The notes beneath the pieces were generated by a model. That model searched no databases and was not told the origin of the DNA. It was given only the letters and a program-made list of their open reading frames with translations. Shown piece after piece: positions 1-12,784 of a stretch of DNA of 64,000 nucleotides (the stretch's first letter is position 1; every line of letters starts with the position of its first letter). A program made the translations under genes and the position numbers. This DNA is from Gordionus sp. m RMFG-2023 (taxonomy: Eukaryota; Nematomorpha; Gordioida; Chordodea; Parachordodidae), in contig NC_088775.1 in the NCBI RefSeq assembly GCF_954871325.1, positions 69,169,561 through 69,233,560 of the forward strand, read 5' to 3'.

Positions 1-2122
1 TCCTAAACTAAGGAATTTAATTAATTAGTTTTTTTTAAATATAAATTATATATTTGGATTTAAAAGAAAATAATGACTAATATAAGGATTTTATATTTTT
101 TTTCATTGTCTTGAAGCGTTTATTAAATATTAATTAATCAAGATAAAATGTAGACAATTAAAAATTTAAATCAATAAAAAAAATGTAATCATTTGAAATT
201 GAAAATAATATACCCTAATTATTTATTTAATATCTAATAAATTATTAATGATGCACAATTTTTAAAAAAAAAATATATTAATAATTTAAGTATCATAAAA
301 TAGACTTGGAAGAATCAAAAATTATATTGTAAAAATGAAAAACACCTTCGTTTTGGGTGGAAAAAGAACTCAATTATGAAAGAAGTAGAAGACTTATAAA
401 CGCCATTTTAAAAATAAATTACAATTTTAGATCTAAAAAACAGGTATTAGTCATTAAATATTTGAACAGGTGGCAATATTTCTGATTATTATTTTTTTTA
501 AAAATAAGAGAATTATATAGAAATTTTGTGTAATCAGACAAAAGATTGCGTTATTTTGATGTTCTAAAAATTGACCATTAAAATGGAGTAATTTAATTAT
601 AATCACTAACTTTTTGTTAAAAAAGACTAGTGTGCACATATTTATGAAAAATACATTTATGACCTCTCAAGAAATAACACATAAATAACTTCTATTTTTG
701 TTGTAATTTTTAAATTTACATTGTTTTATATATAATGCCTATTAATTTTTTTTAAAACCATTATAATCATTTTTAGGGATTGTACTTCATTTCATATAAA
801 TTGCGTTAAATAAAACAAGCCTTTCATATACATATATGTTAGTAAAAATAAGATAAATATATTTAATAACAATGCAATTTAAAGTGAGATTTTACCTCTT
901 GAGATAAGAAGGGTATTATTTGCGCGCATATTGAATTCAGCCTTTTAGCTATCTCCGTCTAAGATATCCATAATTATTTTTATTTTTTTGTAAATAAATT
1001 TCATTATGAAAAAACTATATTGTATTCATTGATATATAAAAGTATTTATAAACAACTTTATAAACTACCCCATCCTTAATAGCAATTATCTCTAATTATC
1101 CTAATAATTTAAAATATATAAAGGCAATTATTAGTTTAGGCATACATTAAAATTATAATATTTATACAAAATATTCAGTAAATTGTAAAAAAAAAATAAA
1201 AAATGGTATTAAAAATTTTAAATGTAATTTTTATTGCCAAAATGAAAATTTGAGAATAATTTATTATCCGTTCGAAGCCTAGTAGCCACAAAAGATAAAT
1301 AATAAAATAAAAATTACAAAGCCGACCATATTGAAATATAATTTAATAAACCTATAACTATAAAATAAATTTTTATTGCTTAAATGTGAATGCCGAAAAA
1401 ATTATATTATAAAAATAAAATTAACATATTTGTATTTTAATCTGCAATAAAAAACAGAATTTTTTGCTAATGAAAAGGTTTAGAAAAAATCAAAAAAATT
1501 ATAAAACCAATACACATCTCAATAAAACGAAAAATTAAAGAAAAAAAAGTTTTATAAAAAAATTTCTAAAGTTTTTTTCCTGAGAGCAATTTTTGGAGAA
1601 TTTGTTAATGTAGATGGTTTAAGTTCTGCATTGCATGAGAAGGGGAGTGAAATTTTTTTTTGTTCAAACCAGAAAAATTGCATTTTGAAACCTACAAGGA
1701 AAATATGTCTATAAGGAAATAAAATATAGCATAATATTCTTTTAAAAACGTATGGATTATCGAAAAAAAGAATCGATATCCCTAATTATTTTAAAAAAAT
1801 CAAGAACTTCTAATTAAACAGTGAAATCAATCCTTTTAATAGAAAAATTGATAAGAATTCTTAATTGGCAGGAAGATATTGAACTAAATAGGTTAAGATA
1901 ATGATGTCGTCATCTTTGAAATATTTAAGCAAAAATACATAAATTTTTTATTTCATTTTTAGAACTATAAAAAATTGTTCAAAATAAACAATTTTGTTTA
2001 GCTCGTTATGAGCCAAGACATCGAAATCCTGTTGGGGAGGGGGGAACTTGACGGAAATCTCAGATTTGGAAGGATTTTTATTTGGTTCATTTGCAGCCTT
2101 TAAATAATGCAATCTAGAATAA
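1..2122. other. AT-rich DNA, no gene seen
   Basis: No motif, splice-consistent exon or repeat with defined ends recognised. Short open frames here are low-complexity Lys/Ile/Asn/Phe strings. Confidence 0.6.
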
Positions 2123-2130
2123 TAATGAAT

Positions 2131-3159
2131 TAGAGTTGTTAATGCTACTTTTTAAAAGTAGCTACCGCTCCTACCTTCTCAAAAGAAGCTAGCTCCCGCT
2201 CCAAGTAATAGAATGGCACTCAATAACCACTCCTTTGATTTTCATTTTTTTTAGAATGTATACGAAACAAAATCATATTTTTTTATCAAAGCCATATTTA
2301 TATTAAATGATCTATCAAAATATTTATAACCTTAAAGTAATAAATTTTCTAAATTAGAATCTAACAAACATCCACGCCTCTCCCCTAAGACCCTAAGACC
2401 TCTTTTGCAATACTAAATAGGCGCTCTACAGGAGGACTAGAGGGAAGCGGGGTATTGTATTTTATAAAGATATTTTTTAATTCAGGGAATTATTCAAATA
2501 GTAATTTTGGTATCATTATTTAAAAAATATTTGTCTAATATATTATCTTCCTGATGATCTTCATGGAACCAAAAAAAAATCTTCCAGATCATTTTGTATT
2601 TAAAAGAAGGATTTTTTACTTTTAGATGCTTTTTTAGATTGAGGCTGCACACTTTTGAAAATTAAATAGTTTTATTTAAACCCAAAAGGCATTTTGCCCT
2701 TAAATTTTGTTTGATCATTTGGATCAACATCTTTTAGAAGTTTAAAATATTTTTGGTATGATGGAAATGGAAATTCGATTTCTTCATCTATGATCTCTAA
2801 ATCCATAATATCTAAAATTATTTTTTGTTATATATCTATAAAATGAATATTAATATGACTTACAAGATTTTCCAAAAAATTTTCAATATAAAAAGGAAAA
2901 ACTAGATGTTTAATATTTAAAATGATAATATAAAACTCGGCCAAACATTTAATAATGGATAAATTTAAATAAAATTTCATTTTTATTGAATTTTAATTAA
3001 TAATTATTACTAATATTTATAAAATAATTTAATTTATACATTAAATTTAAAGGAGCGGTGGAGCGGCGCTCCTCCATTCCAGCCCTAAAAGGAGCCGCTC
3101 CTCAATTAAAAAAAAAGAGGTGTTTTTTAAAAAAGGAGCGCCGCTCCTTAACAACTCTG
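2131..3159. mobile_element. hAT-type element with GGAGCG subterminal repeats
   Basis: Ends TAGAGTTGTTAA and TTAACAACTCTG form imperfect terminal inverted repeats. Flanks TAATGAAT (2,123-2,130) and TAATTAAT (3,160-3,167) match at 7 of 8 bases, the duplication length of hAT elements. Both ends carry GGAGC/GCTCC repeats. On the minus strand at about 2,310-2,460 a badly decayed transposase C-terminus is just recognisable (a Leu-rich tail of the type LDSNLENLLL). It is not functional. Confidence 0.75.
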
Positions 3160-3167
3160 TAATTAAT

Positions 3168-4689
3168 AATTCGTTATTCTTTAAATATATTTGATTGATA
3201 TTAGAATAATAATAATGAATTATTCGTAATATTCTTTAAATAATTTTTACTTGATTGATGTAATTACAATTAGTAAATTATTCATTCGTTTAGAATTGAA
3301 TATGAATAATTCATTATTCGATTTATTTTTGAAGATCTTAAATAAAACTCTCGACATTTTTAAAAAGAATGACAAAAATTCTTTTCTTTGTCATTTTATT
3401 TTGAAGCGCAAATGTTATTAAATTATTTTTTCCAAAAAAATCATGAAATTTTAACATTTCCCCCAAAAAAAACATTAGTTAATTGAGCTCCTAAACAGAT
3501 GCTACGTAATTTTATATTTAAGTGATTTTAACAAAATATCTTCACTTATTACTAAAAATTAACATGTTAATACAAATATATCTTTTTTAATCTTCCTTGG
3601 AGAACTAATTAACTATTATTATCGATTAAAATTATTGCTCAAAAATAGATAGGTTTTTGCAATAATAAATTAAATACATAAATTCTCAATTTTTTTTGGT
3701 AATTAATCAAAATTATAAATATGTGTGCGTGTATTAAAAAATCAATCAATATTATTTTATATTATAGTTTTTGGAAAAATAATGTTTGAATGCCAAAATA
3801 AAAAAAATAATAAACAAAAAGTAATTATTAATTATATAAAATTTTAAGAATCGTTAGTTAACAATATTTTTTATATATCAAAAAAAAAAAAGTTATATTT
3901 AAATTATATAAATCGAATTTTTTAATTAAGATTTAAGATCCCACCCCTCCAGATTATTTAAGTGGCATAAAGAGCAACTCAAAAATAGTTGTTTCGATAT
4001 TACTTTGGAATCATCCCATTGCTATAAAAAATAACGCTTATACGAATAATAAAATGTTTCTACATTTTTCTATCGCTGTCGCGTCACTGGGTTATTTTAG
4101 TCTGCCATGCCGCCGATGGAAAAGATATCGGCGGCCCAGCATAAAGCATTTATGCTATCATTCTTATATTATTAATATTGACAAATACCTTCATAAACCT
4201 TGAAAATTAATTATATCTATATGATGGCATTGCATTTTGAAAATGCTCAAAAGTGTGGTTCTAGCAAAATCAATATTATATTAAGAGAAATAAGACCTTA
4301 ACGGTAATAGCCAATTATTTAATCGTTAATGAGAATGATAATATTGGCATTCCTTAAATAAAATATATTCAATAAATTGGATCATAGATTTCCAATCACT
4401 GATCTTCAGGTTAACTATTTTTGTATAAATATTTCTTGTTATCGCATTTTTCCCAGATTTCAAAATATGAATATAGTGAACACTTATCAAAGAAATATCT
4501 TTTACTCGTTCAATTTTATGCAATTCCGCATTATTGCCTTGGAATGGCCCAAATAGTAGAATATGTAATAAAGGATGTTTATTGTGAATAATATTACATT
4601 AAAAAATTAGCGAATAAACAATCATCTAATTGTTCCCCGCAAAACCATATCATGAATGATTTGAAACAAGAATGTTATTTATCATTTTC
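3168..4689. other. AT-rich DNA with one small GC hairpin
   Basis: No gene seen. GCCGCCGAT and ATCGGCGGC near 4,109-4,136 form a short GC-rich stem in otherwise A/T-rich sequence; it may be a transposon end. Confidence 0.5.
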
Positions 4690-4820
4690 TTCTTTATCTT
4701 CACCAAATGGATAATGTTTTATCCTTTTGAGAAGATTGAAGCTTCCCGTTTTACCCAAGAAATATTGTGTCCAAACACTCCCATTGAGCGTGTATTTTCT
4801 GTAGCTGAGCTAGCCTAAAC
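4690..4820 (+). pseudogene. hAT transposase C-terminal remnant
   Basis: One frame reads EILCPNTPIERVFSVAEL and then stops. PIERVFS is the core of the hAT dimerisation domain (usual form APVERVFSxAG). Everything after it is missing or replaced, and no terminal repeats were found. Confidence 0.6.
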
Positions 4821-5039
4821 AAGATGATACCCACTAGAGGTGGGTCGAGCCGTGAATGTCCTTCCAATTTAAATAAAATAATTTTTATACATGATAAGTA
4901 TAATTTTATGAATTTAGTGTATCACATTGGCATTATTTATTATTTTTTGTAAAACGGCGATATTGAACAATTTTAGTTATTATTAGTTGGGATCGCCATT
5001 TTTCTTAGGACCTAAACTAACACCCTTAACTTTGTCTAG

Positions 5040-5152
5040 ATTTTAAAAAATGGGCTGATTATTAACCAAAGCCTATCGATTTTGATAATAGGTAGCAGAA
5101 AGATTTGCCGGGTCGTTTTTAAAAATCGGCCCCGGGGCCATTTAACAACACC
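5040..5152. mobile_element. Palindromic MITE copy, partial
   Basis: Right half retained: the AGCAGAAAGATTTG middle and GTCGTTTTTAAAAATCGG followed by CCATTTAACAACACC. The left part is not alignable by eye. Confidence 0.6.
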
Positions 5153-5159
5153 ACTTCAG

Positions 5160-8100
5160 TCTAAATGCCTTTCTCCCCCTATGCTACAACCTTGTATTGG
5201 TTACAATGAGTATTAAATCAGTCATTTCAAGATTACACGTAGGTTTTGAGATAAATTTTACGTAGAAATGAGGATTTTTATAAAACTCTAAGTACTAATA
5301 CAAATTATCATATATATATATAATTTTTTTTGTTAATATTGTATTATATATTCCATTAATAACCTTTATTACTATCATTCTTTATATATAATATAAAAAG
5401 CATCATACCATCCATAATTAATATTTATGTTCTACTTACTATCTATTAAAGCAAGCGTTAAATTTTTAGTAAAGAAAAAGTGAGAGAAAGAGAGTATATA
5501 CAAGTCTAATATAAAGTGTAAGATAAGGATAACAATTAAAATTAATGATTTTTTTTTATATCTTAATATATTATATAAATAATGTTGAGTTTTATTTTCT
5601 TAGTAAGTAAAATGTAATATAAAAACCCTTCCTAAAGTGGCCACATTATAACAAGAAGTTTATATAATATAATTAATTTTTTTGTTCTACTTAAATTTTA
5701 TAAACCTTACAAAATAAGACAACATATTAATTTAATTAGTCTGTAATATTATACATTATAAATGAAAGATCTTTTTTACAAGCTAGTTAAAAATTTTTAT
5801 AGTAGTAAATCGTTTTTATTAATTAATTTTTAGAGAAATTAATTTATAAAAGAAGGAAAAAAAATTAATTCAATTAAATTAAATTTATAATTAAATATAA
5901 TATTTATGACATCTAAAAAAGGGGAAAAATAAATTTAAGATTCATACTGTTTGTTTACTAATTTATATATTTTTTAACTTAACATCTAATAAATGTAAAT
6001 TAAATTTTCAATTAATTTCTTTTATTTTAAGAGCCGAGCAGGGGGTGCTTATAGGAATTTATCTAGGAAAGGTTAAGTAAATTAATATCAAATATTAATC
6101 TTCCTATGGGAGGTAAAAAAAACGTGTAGACTAAACAGAAAATATCGAATTGAAAATCTGAGTAAAGAATCATATGATATATGGGCAAATATTTTTAAAT
6201 TTAGATAAAATGTTTCTTTTAGTCAAGTCCGCGGGACCAATTAAAAAGTTTAAACATATAAACTTCAAGAGATAATACATAAAAATATATATAATTTTAG
6301 CAATTTATTCATTTGAAAATCGAAAATTTTATGTATACTTGTCTAATTTGATACAATCATTTTCTTGATTCTATCTAATCTTAGTATAAAATATGGACTT
6401 GGGAGCAGGAAAAAGGGGAAGGAAATCTACCCTAGCAATTTACATTTTTTTAAAACCCTATCTTTAATTTAATTATAAACAATAAATTTTTAACAGGGAA
6501 TAGCGTTTAAAAAAGGAGCTTGGAATAAAAACCAGGTCAAAAGAAAGGAACCTGAAAACTCTTAAAAAATGAATAGCAGCGAAATTTAAATTTTTAGGAA
6601 CGTAACAAAAGTATAGCTAATTTATATGTATATTGCTCCAATTAATTTCTTGTGATTTTAGAAGATTAATATTTAGTATTTTAAAAAATCCATTGCTAAA
6701 AATTTAGAATTGGCAAATTTAAATATCAGAACATTTGACAATTTCATGGTTTACCCAGGTAGGCCATAAAGAAAGAATCGGAACCTCTTCTATATTGTAT
6801 AGATTAATCATCTAATATATATATTCCTTTAGCATGGCTTGAATTATTTTTGCTTGATTTTTTTAAGTTAAATATGGACTAGTGTGGATTAGGGTTAACT
6901 TATTAGTGGGTAACATTATAGAAGACCTTTCGTTTCACTAATTTCATCTTTGATATTATGGCGGAAAAGGTTGTGCAAGGGAAACTTCGGGATATTTTAG
7001 GGCAAAAACGAAGAAGGCTTAATCTCTAAAAAGGGATAGAATTATCTCGCAATGACGGCTAATGACTTATAACTAAAGTGCCTTAGAGAATGTAATTTGA
7101 TGCTTCGATAATGTTACCCTTAAAACATTCTACATTTTTGTATATATATGGATCGATTAAATAGTTTGCAATTAAATATAAATATGAGGGATTTGCTTTA
7201 AAAAATCGTAACCATGGACAATTAACTTCATATAGGAGTATTTCAATATTTACATCATGTGTTATTTAAATTTCATAGCCTCGTAGTTATTTTATTTTCT
7301 CTTTTTAAACCTACATTAGAGGCTAATAATTTCTTAATATCTTGTGAATGTTAATGAGATTATTGCGTCTTAAAGGTGTCAACAAGTCAAATTTAATGGT
7401 AATATAAATAAAGAAAAAACTGCCAAAGAAATTTTTCCATAAAGCAAAAAAATATTCATTGATTCAAGGAAAGTGCTGAGGAGTTATAAAAAAAATCAAT
7501 GTTCATTATTTATGCAAATATCTTGAATAATTAAGCTTGATTAGTTATCACCTTATAGAAAACTCTTGAAAATGTGTTGCCTTACTTTTGAAGTACTACT
7601 CTCCTTTTCATAATATAAAAAAATATCGATTTTTTAGAGAAAAAAAACATTAGTTTAAAATGATATTTTATGTTTCATAAATTATTTAAGTATAATATAG
7701 CAATATATAATGTTAAATATGATAAAATGGTACACGTTCCCAGAAAATGATTTAAAATTGATTTTTTTTTAACAACCAATAAATAAAAATATCGGAGCCA
7801 AAATAAAGAAGTGCTTTTAAGCGTCATCTCTATTTTGGCGAAGGCCGGTCATCTATCTAAAAACCATTTCTTGATCAAATTATGTAACTAGCTAAAATTA
7901 GGAAAATTCTAATAAATACTACGTAGTTATAAGATGCGTTCCTTTATTACTAATAAAGTGATATATGTAGAGTAATTAATATAGTTGATGGGTTTCCATT
8001 GACATCATTAATAAAATCTTATAAAATATTCTATACATAGACATCTTTAGAAGATTTATAAAATAATATAATTTGTTTAAGGTATTATTAATAATATTAA

Positions 8101-9720
8101 TGGATTTATAGATAAGTATAAGAGACTGCATGCCCGAGGAAATATGAGCGAACCGCAGTTAATTAGTTTGATAATCATATAATTACGCGTTTAATAATTA
8201 TTTACTGCTCATATTTTCAATTTTCCTTTAAAATAAATTTAAATAACGATGTTTTGAAAATTCCGGGCTGGGAGGTAAATTGAACAAAATAAAAATACCA
8301 TACACGCTAAGAATTATGATTAATTTATTCATTAGTTATTGACAGCTCAAATTAAACAGGTTTTATGATTAATAGAAACAGTTTCACTTAAAATTTGCAA
8401 TTTTATTTGCAAATTGAAACAAAAAAACAAAATTCTTTTTATTGATGCATTATTTGAAAATGGAGCTCAAAGAAAATAAAAAATCTAATGGTAAAAAACT
8501 TATAAATATTCATGAAGGTAACACGGTAAATTACTATTATAAAAAAAACCAAATGAAATATTATTTTTTCAAAAAAGCAATAAAATAAATTATATAAGCA
8601 ATTATATATATTTTTTAAAATGTCAAAGATAAGAGATGGGGGGGTGGTCTATTAGTATCACGAGGGCAGAAAGAGATAAGGCGGGTGCATAGTTGGCCCG
8701 CGTTAGACATTCTCTTTTATTTTTATAAATTATATATATATTAAATTTGTTTAGCTACTTCCGGCATAAAGAATGAACTTCAATTCAAAAATCTGAGGGA
8801 CATTTAAATATTATGACCTGCTCTCATAAGGGAACATAATCGCCTTTACAGTCAGTGTCAAAACGTTGGGTTAGTTTGGGAAAAAGAGAAACATATATAA
8901 GAGCAACAACAAAGGGCAGATCAATACAAAGAACGTGGTGCTTCGCCCTAAACGATAAATGCCGATACAACATTGCACTCAAGCATAGATGAAATTCTAT
9001 ATTAATCGCTAAATATTGTATCCGCAGTGTCACAATTTATTTTACTGTCGCATTCAACTCGGCTACCACATTTTTGAAATTTCAAAATCTCCTACATCTA
9101 TTTTTTCCTCAAGTATCATGTTTTAAGATTATTTTATAAAATCAGATATTTATCGTTATTTTATCCGTTTTCATTTGTGAGATATTGGTTTTATTCATAG
9201 ACTAAAGGACTGTTGATTTTATTGATTAGTTTTATAAAATAAAATGTATTTTTGGAATTATTCTATTGTTTATACCGCATCTATTTGATTGTTGCAAGCG
9301 GGATCTTGAAATTAAATTCTGGGAATTTATGATATTAAAAAAAATGCTTAATCATTTTTTAGATGTTAAACTTTAAAGCGATTAATCACATGGACAGTAA
9401 ATTTCATTTTTAGAATGAAACTGATAAATATAGCAGATTTGACGAAAAACCTTTCAATATAAATTTTGTTATTTTAACAAATAATATATAAAAAATATGG
9501 AATTATTTTCCATTAAATCGGTACAACACTATAGGAAGATATTTAAAAAATTGATTTTAGAATTATCATTAACAGAGGCAATCTTGTTTCTTCCACATCC
9601 TAGTACCCCTTCTGATCATGCTGCAATATACCACTAGATGGTATTGCAATGCACTGTTAGATTAAATCGTAGCCACTTTTTATTATTTATTCTATCGACG
9701 TTTAATTTTCATTTTGGGGT
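5160..9720. other. AT-rich DNA, no gene seen
   Basis: Only undefined fragments: AGAGACTGCATGCCCG at about 8,125 looks like an end of the GC-rich hAT family, and 8,640-8,710 is locally GC-rich. No coding exon recognised. Confidence 0.55.
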
Positions 9721-9722
9721 AA

Positions 9723-9927
9723 TGTTGTTAAAGGTTCGTTTTGAGCCGATTTTTAAAAACGGCTAACTCAATATTTTATTTAGCAAGCCTAAAGATTTTG
9801 CTCATAGATGACACATAGGATTGAACATCTATTGACGAAATCTCGATGCTTAGGAATATTTTCCTGGCTAAAATGTTGAGTTAGCCGTTTTTAAAAATCG
9901 GCTCAAATCGAGCCGTTTAGCAACACT
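9723..9927. mobile_element. Palindromic MITE copy (best preserved)
   Basis: Left arm TGTTGTTAAAGG then GAGCCGATTTTTAAAAACGG; right arm GCCGTTTTTAAAAATCGG then GAGCCGTTTAGCAACAC. The arms pair over about 60 bases. A central segment (AAGATTTTGCTCATAGATGA ... GACGAAATCTCGATGCTTAG) is shared with the other copies. Non-coding. Confidence 0.85.
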
Positions 9928-9929
9928 AT

Positions 9930-10985
9930 TTTTGTGGATTGAACCCTAAATTAAAATCATAATTGAATATTTCAAAATGTTTTGAACCGCCTATTAAAAA
10001 TTTCAATGTTATAATTAATTATAACAATAAAATTTGAAGATAAAAGAAAAATAATGCAATGGTTTACATAATTATCAAAAAAAATAATTTAAATTCTTTG
10101 ATACTAAAAATTATATTGGTCTCGTTTGTAGGGCGTTTAATTTTGTGGCCTAGATTTTTCAAAAATTTAGTTTATGGGGGTAGATGATCTCAGGATCGGT
10201 TAAATATGTAGGTTCAACAAATACTTAGCTAAAAGCTCATTTTTCAAGTAAGACATTCTCAATTGCCTTTTACAGAAAATTATCAATGACATAGAACGGT
10301 TAGCCATTTAATAAATGCACTTAACAAATAACCCAATCATAAAACCACCCAAGCTCTCCTGAAGACTGTCTTAGTACGATCCCCCGGGAGACAGGGAGAT
10401 CTTCAATCTGGGATTATATGTATTTATAATCATCCCATCAAATATCAACTTAACTCTTATCATTTTGTAAAAAAAACGTAATTTTAATTTTAGATCTATA
10501 GTAATATCAACAAAAAACCATAAAATAATATACAAACAAAGTCAGGGAATTCTTTTTAACAAAAAATTAAGTTTTTAAATATAATTATATTACAATTAAA
10601 CGAGCTTAACCAGCAATCGCCATTGCCCTAGTCAATTCTAGAATTTGGACAAAAAAAATTCTACCGCATATCAAATAGAGAAAGATTTTATATAATTTTA
10701 GAAATAAAAAAATGTGTGGCTAGTGAAGATAAATCCCGTAAAACTATATGCTCATTCGACCATTTTTTGAATACTAAACAACGACCAATATTTTGCTAAA
10801 TTACAACCAAAATTTTATCATTTTTACGATATAATGCATAATCATGCGGTCGCTTCCGATATTCTATATAACATACCACCCCGTATCATAGAACCACACA
10901 GTTGGCTTCAGAAAAAATCTGGGTCTAGTCAAGCTCTGATCTATGCGATTGGTGATCTAGCTCGTTGCTAACTAGACCACAAATA
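9930..10985. other. AT-rich DNA, no gene seen
   Basis: Nothing recognisable apart from ordinary A/T runs up to the left duplication of the 10,998 hAT. Confidence 0.55.
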
Positions 10986-11289
10986 TTTATAAAACAGCAT
11001 TGGCGTACGCAGCGGGAGGGGACAGGGGGACAAACCTTCCCCCCCCCCCCAAAGCCAAAAAATGCAGATGCCGGATATATTTTTCAAAAATATTATTATT
11101 TATATTTGTTAATATTTATTCGTATCTCATATTAAATATATATTTTATTACATTTATTATCACATTCATAAGTTATTTTATCAATTAATTTCGATTTCAA
11201 GTTTTCCGGCGTAATATTTACTTATTATTTTCAAATTTATAGTGTCGTAATATTTATCTACCATTTTCAAATTTCTAATTATTTCTGAA

Positions 11290-12120
11290 ACTTCTGGTCC
11301 AACAGGGAAAAAGAAATTGCAACCTTGTCCAACTAGATAGAGCCTCTTCCATCAAGCACTAACAGCCATTAAGGAGTTAGAAGAGCCAATTATTTGCTAT
11401 TACTGAAATATTACAATGACCTGAAAGAAATATTTCCTCAGAAGCAAGAAAATTATTGGATTCAATGCTTAATCCAAATTTTATTTCTCATTAGAATGTA
11501 TTATTTAATTAACAACTATTTTAAGTATTACTTTTCAAAAACATGACATTGATTTGATTAAGAAGATGAGAATAGCGGAGAGCATTTTATCAGAACTCAA
11601 GGAAATTAGGGCTAATGTTGATGAAGAATATTTTATTGTTGAGTCAAAAGCAGAACTATACGTGTTTAATATTAGTCTCCCTCGACTTGTAGCAAGGCAA
11701 GCTCATCGTTTAAACATTAATATAGGATCAGTAGAAGAGTATATCTTAGATGCAGATACATTTATAACCCAAATAAATGAATTTTTAATATATCATGCAG
11801 CACTTACATCTGCAAATATTACTTCCACAAAAGACTTCCCAACCTTTTTCAGATGGTGATAGAAAAAAAAATATTTGTTAGATTTTTATTATGAAGATGT
11901 TAAAGTATCTTATGATGCCTTACTAGGAATAACTATGTTTATAAGATTAACTATAGTTGATTTAGTCCCCAAAAATGCTATGGATGCTCTCCATTATTTC
12001 AAACACATTTTAGATTAAATTCCCAATGTATTAAAAGGGTTTATAAACTCTTCCCATTAGTAAACTAATGAGAGAACACTCTCTTTTTTTAAGTAGAATA
12101 ACAGAGGCCTGCAGAAGTAC
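11290..12120 (+). pseudogene. hAT transposase, 5' and middle part
   Basis: A 101-codon open stretch (11,554-11,859) contains ISLPRLVARQAHRLN, the counterpart of the xxxPRxxxRQxHRxN motif found in the catalytic core of hAT transposases of the 52-kDa-repressor type. Upstream, other frames read LLDSMLNPNF and related pieces; downstream, DALHYFKHILD and ITEACRST fit the region before the C-terminus. Several frame changes and stops show decay. It resumes after the MITE. Confidence 0.78.
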
Positions 12121-12396
12121 CATTTGCAGGGCACGACCCGGATTTTTTTTAAGATTTTTTACGCTTTTTTTAAAAATAAATTATATTTATTTTTGATTTT
12201 TATAGCTAATAATAACGATTTCAAATATAGACTGTTTTAAAAAATACAGCCCGGCTTGAGTGTTTTTTTTTAAAAATTCAGGTCCGGCCGGGGTGAATTT
12301 TTAAAATAATTTCGGGCTCGGTCCGGGTATATTTAAAAAAATTAAAATACTGTCCGGCCCAGGGGCCGGGCCTGCAGGTCTCTGAAAAACATACCA
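12121..12396. mobile_element. GC-rich hAT MITE inside the hAT transposase
   Basis: Bounded by the perfect 8-bp duplication AGAAGTAC (12,113-12,120 and 12,397-12,404). It carries GGCCCGG/CCGGGCC subterminal blocks and a TGCAGGTCTCTG end, as in the copies at 23,426 and 41,149. No coding capacity. Confidence 0.85.
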
Positions 12397-12528
12397 AGAA
12401 GTACAACATGTGAAAGTAGATTGAAAGGTTTGGATTTTTTGAATATTCATAGGCATTTGACGACAAGCAAGGATGAGATAATTGAAAAATTAGCTCAATT
12501 CCAACGAAGATTGGATTTTACATTGTAA
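12397..12528 (+). pseudogene. hAT transposase, 3' part after the MITE
   Basis: Reads RSTTCESRLKGLDFLNIHRH and ends QRRLDFTL followed by a stop, matching the usual C-terminal RLNGLALLNIHR of this transposase group. The RST codons are the same bases as the MITE target duplication, so the two halves register exactly. Confidence 0.8.
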
Positions 12529-12784
12529 ATATATAACATATAAAATACAATTATTCCTAAGAAACTTTTTGTGTAAAGGCTCAAAAAATTCAAATTTCTA
12601 TTTTGGGTCATTTAAGTGATTCTTTACATATAATTTTTTTATAATTTACATTAAAATTGTGTATTAGGAATAGTTATTAGTCCTAATAAATTTATGCTTG
12701 ATATTTTTAAAAAACAATAATATTTCTCAAAAAAATTTATTATCCCCCCCAGACCAAATTCCTACGTACGCGCCTGTAAGACAG

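Larger units (their letters stand above)
10998..12776 (+). mobile_element. hAT element with decayed transposase and nested MITE
   Basis: Terminal inverted repeats CATTGGCGTACGCAG (left) and its counterpart in CTACGTACGCGCCTG (right), each next to a C/G run. Flanks TAAAACAG (10,990-10,997) and TAAGACAG (12,777-12,784) match at 7 of 8 bases. The interior carries a transposase related to the ZMYM/P52rIPK-type hAT proteins, interrupted by a younger 276-bp MITE. Confidence 0.85.

Noticed and set aside
8824-9033. 69-codon minus-strand ORF
   Set aside because: No recognisable motif, no partner exon and no conserved pattern; treated as chance.
12102-12114. CAGAGGCCTGCAG as the left terminal repeat of the MITE
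   Set aside because: It resembles the family end, but these bases read as transposase codons (TEACR), and the perfect AGAAGTAC duplication places the true border at 12,121.
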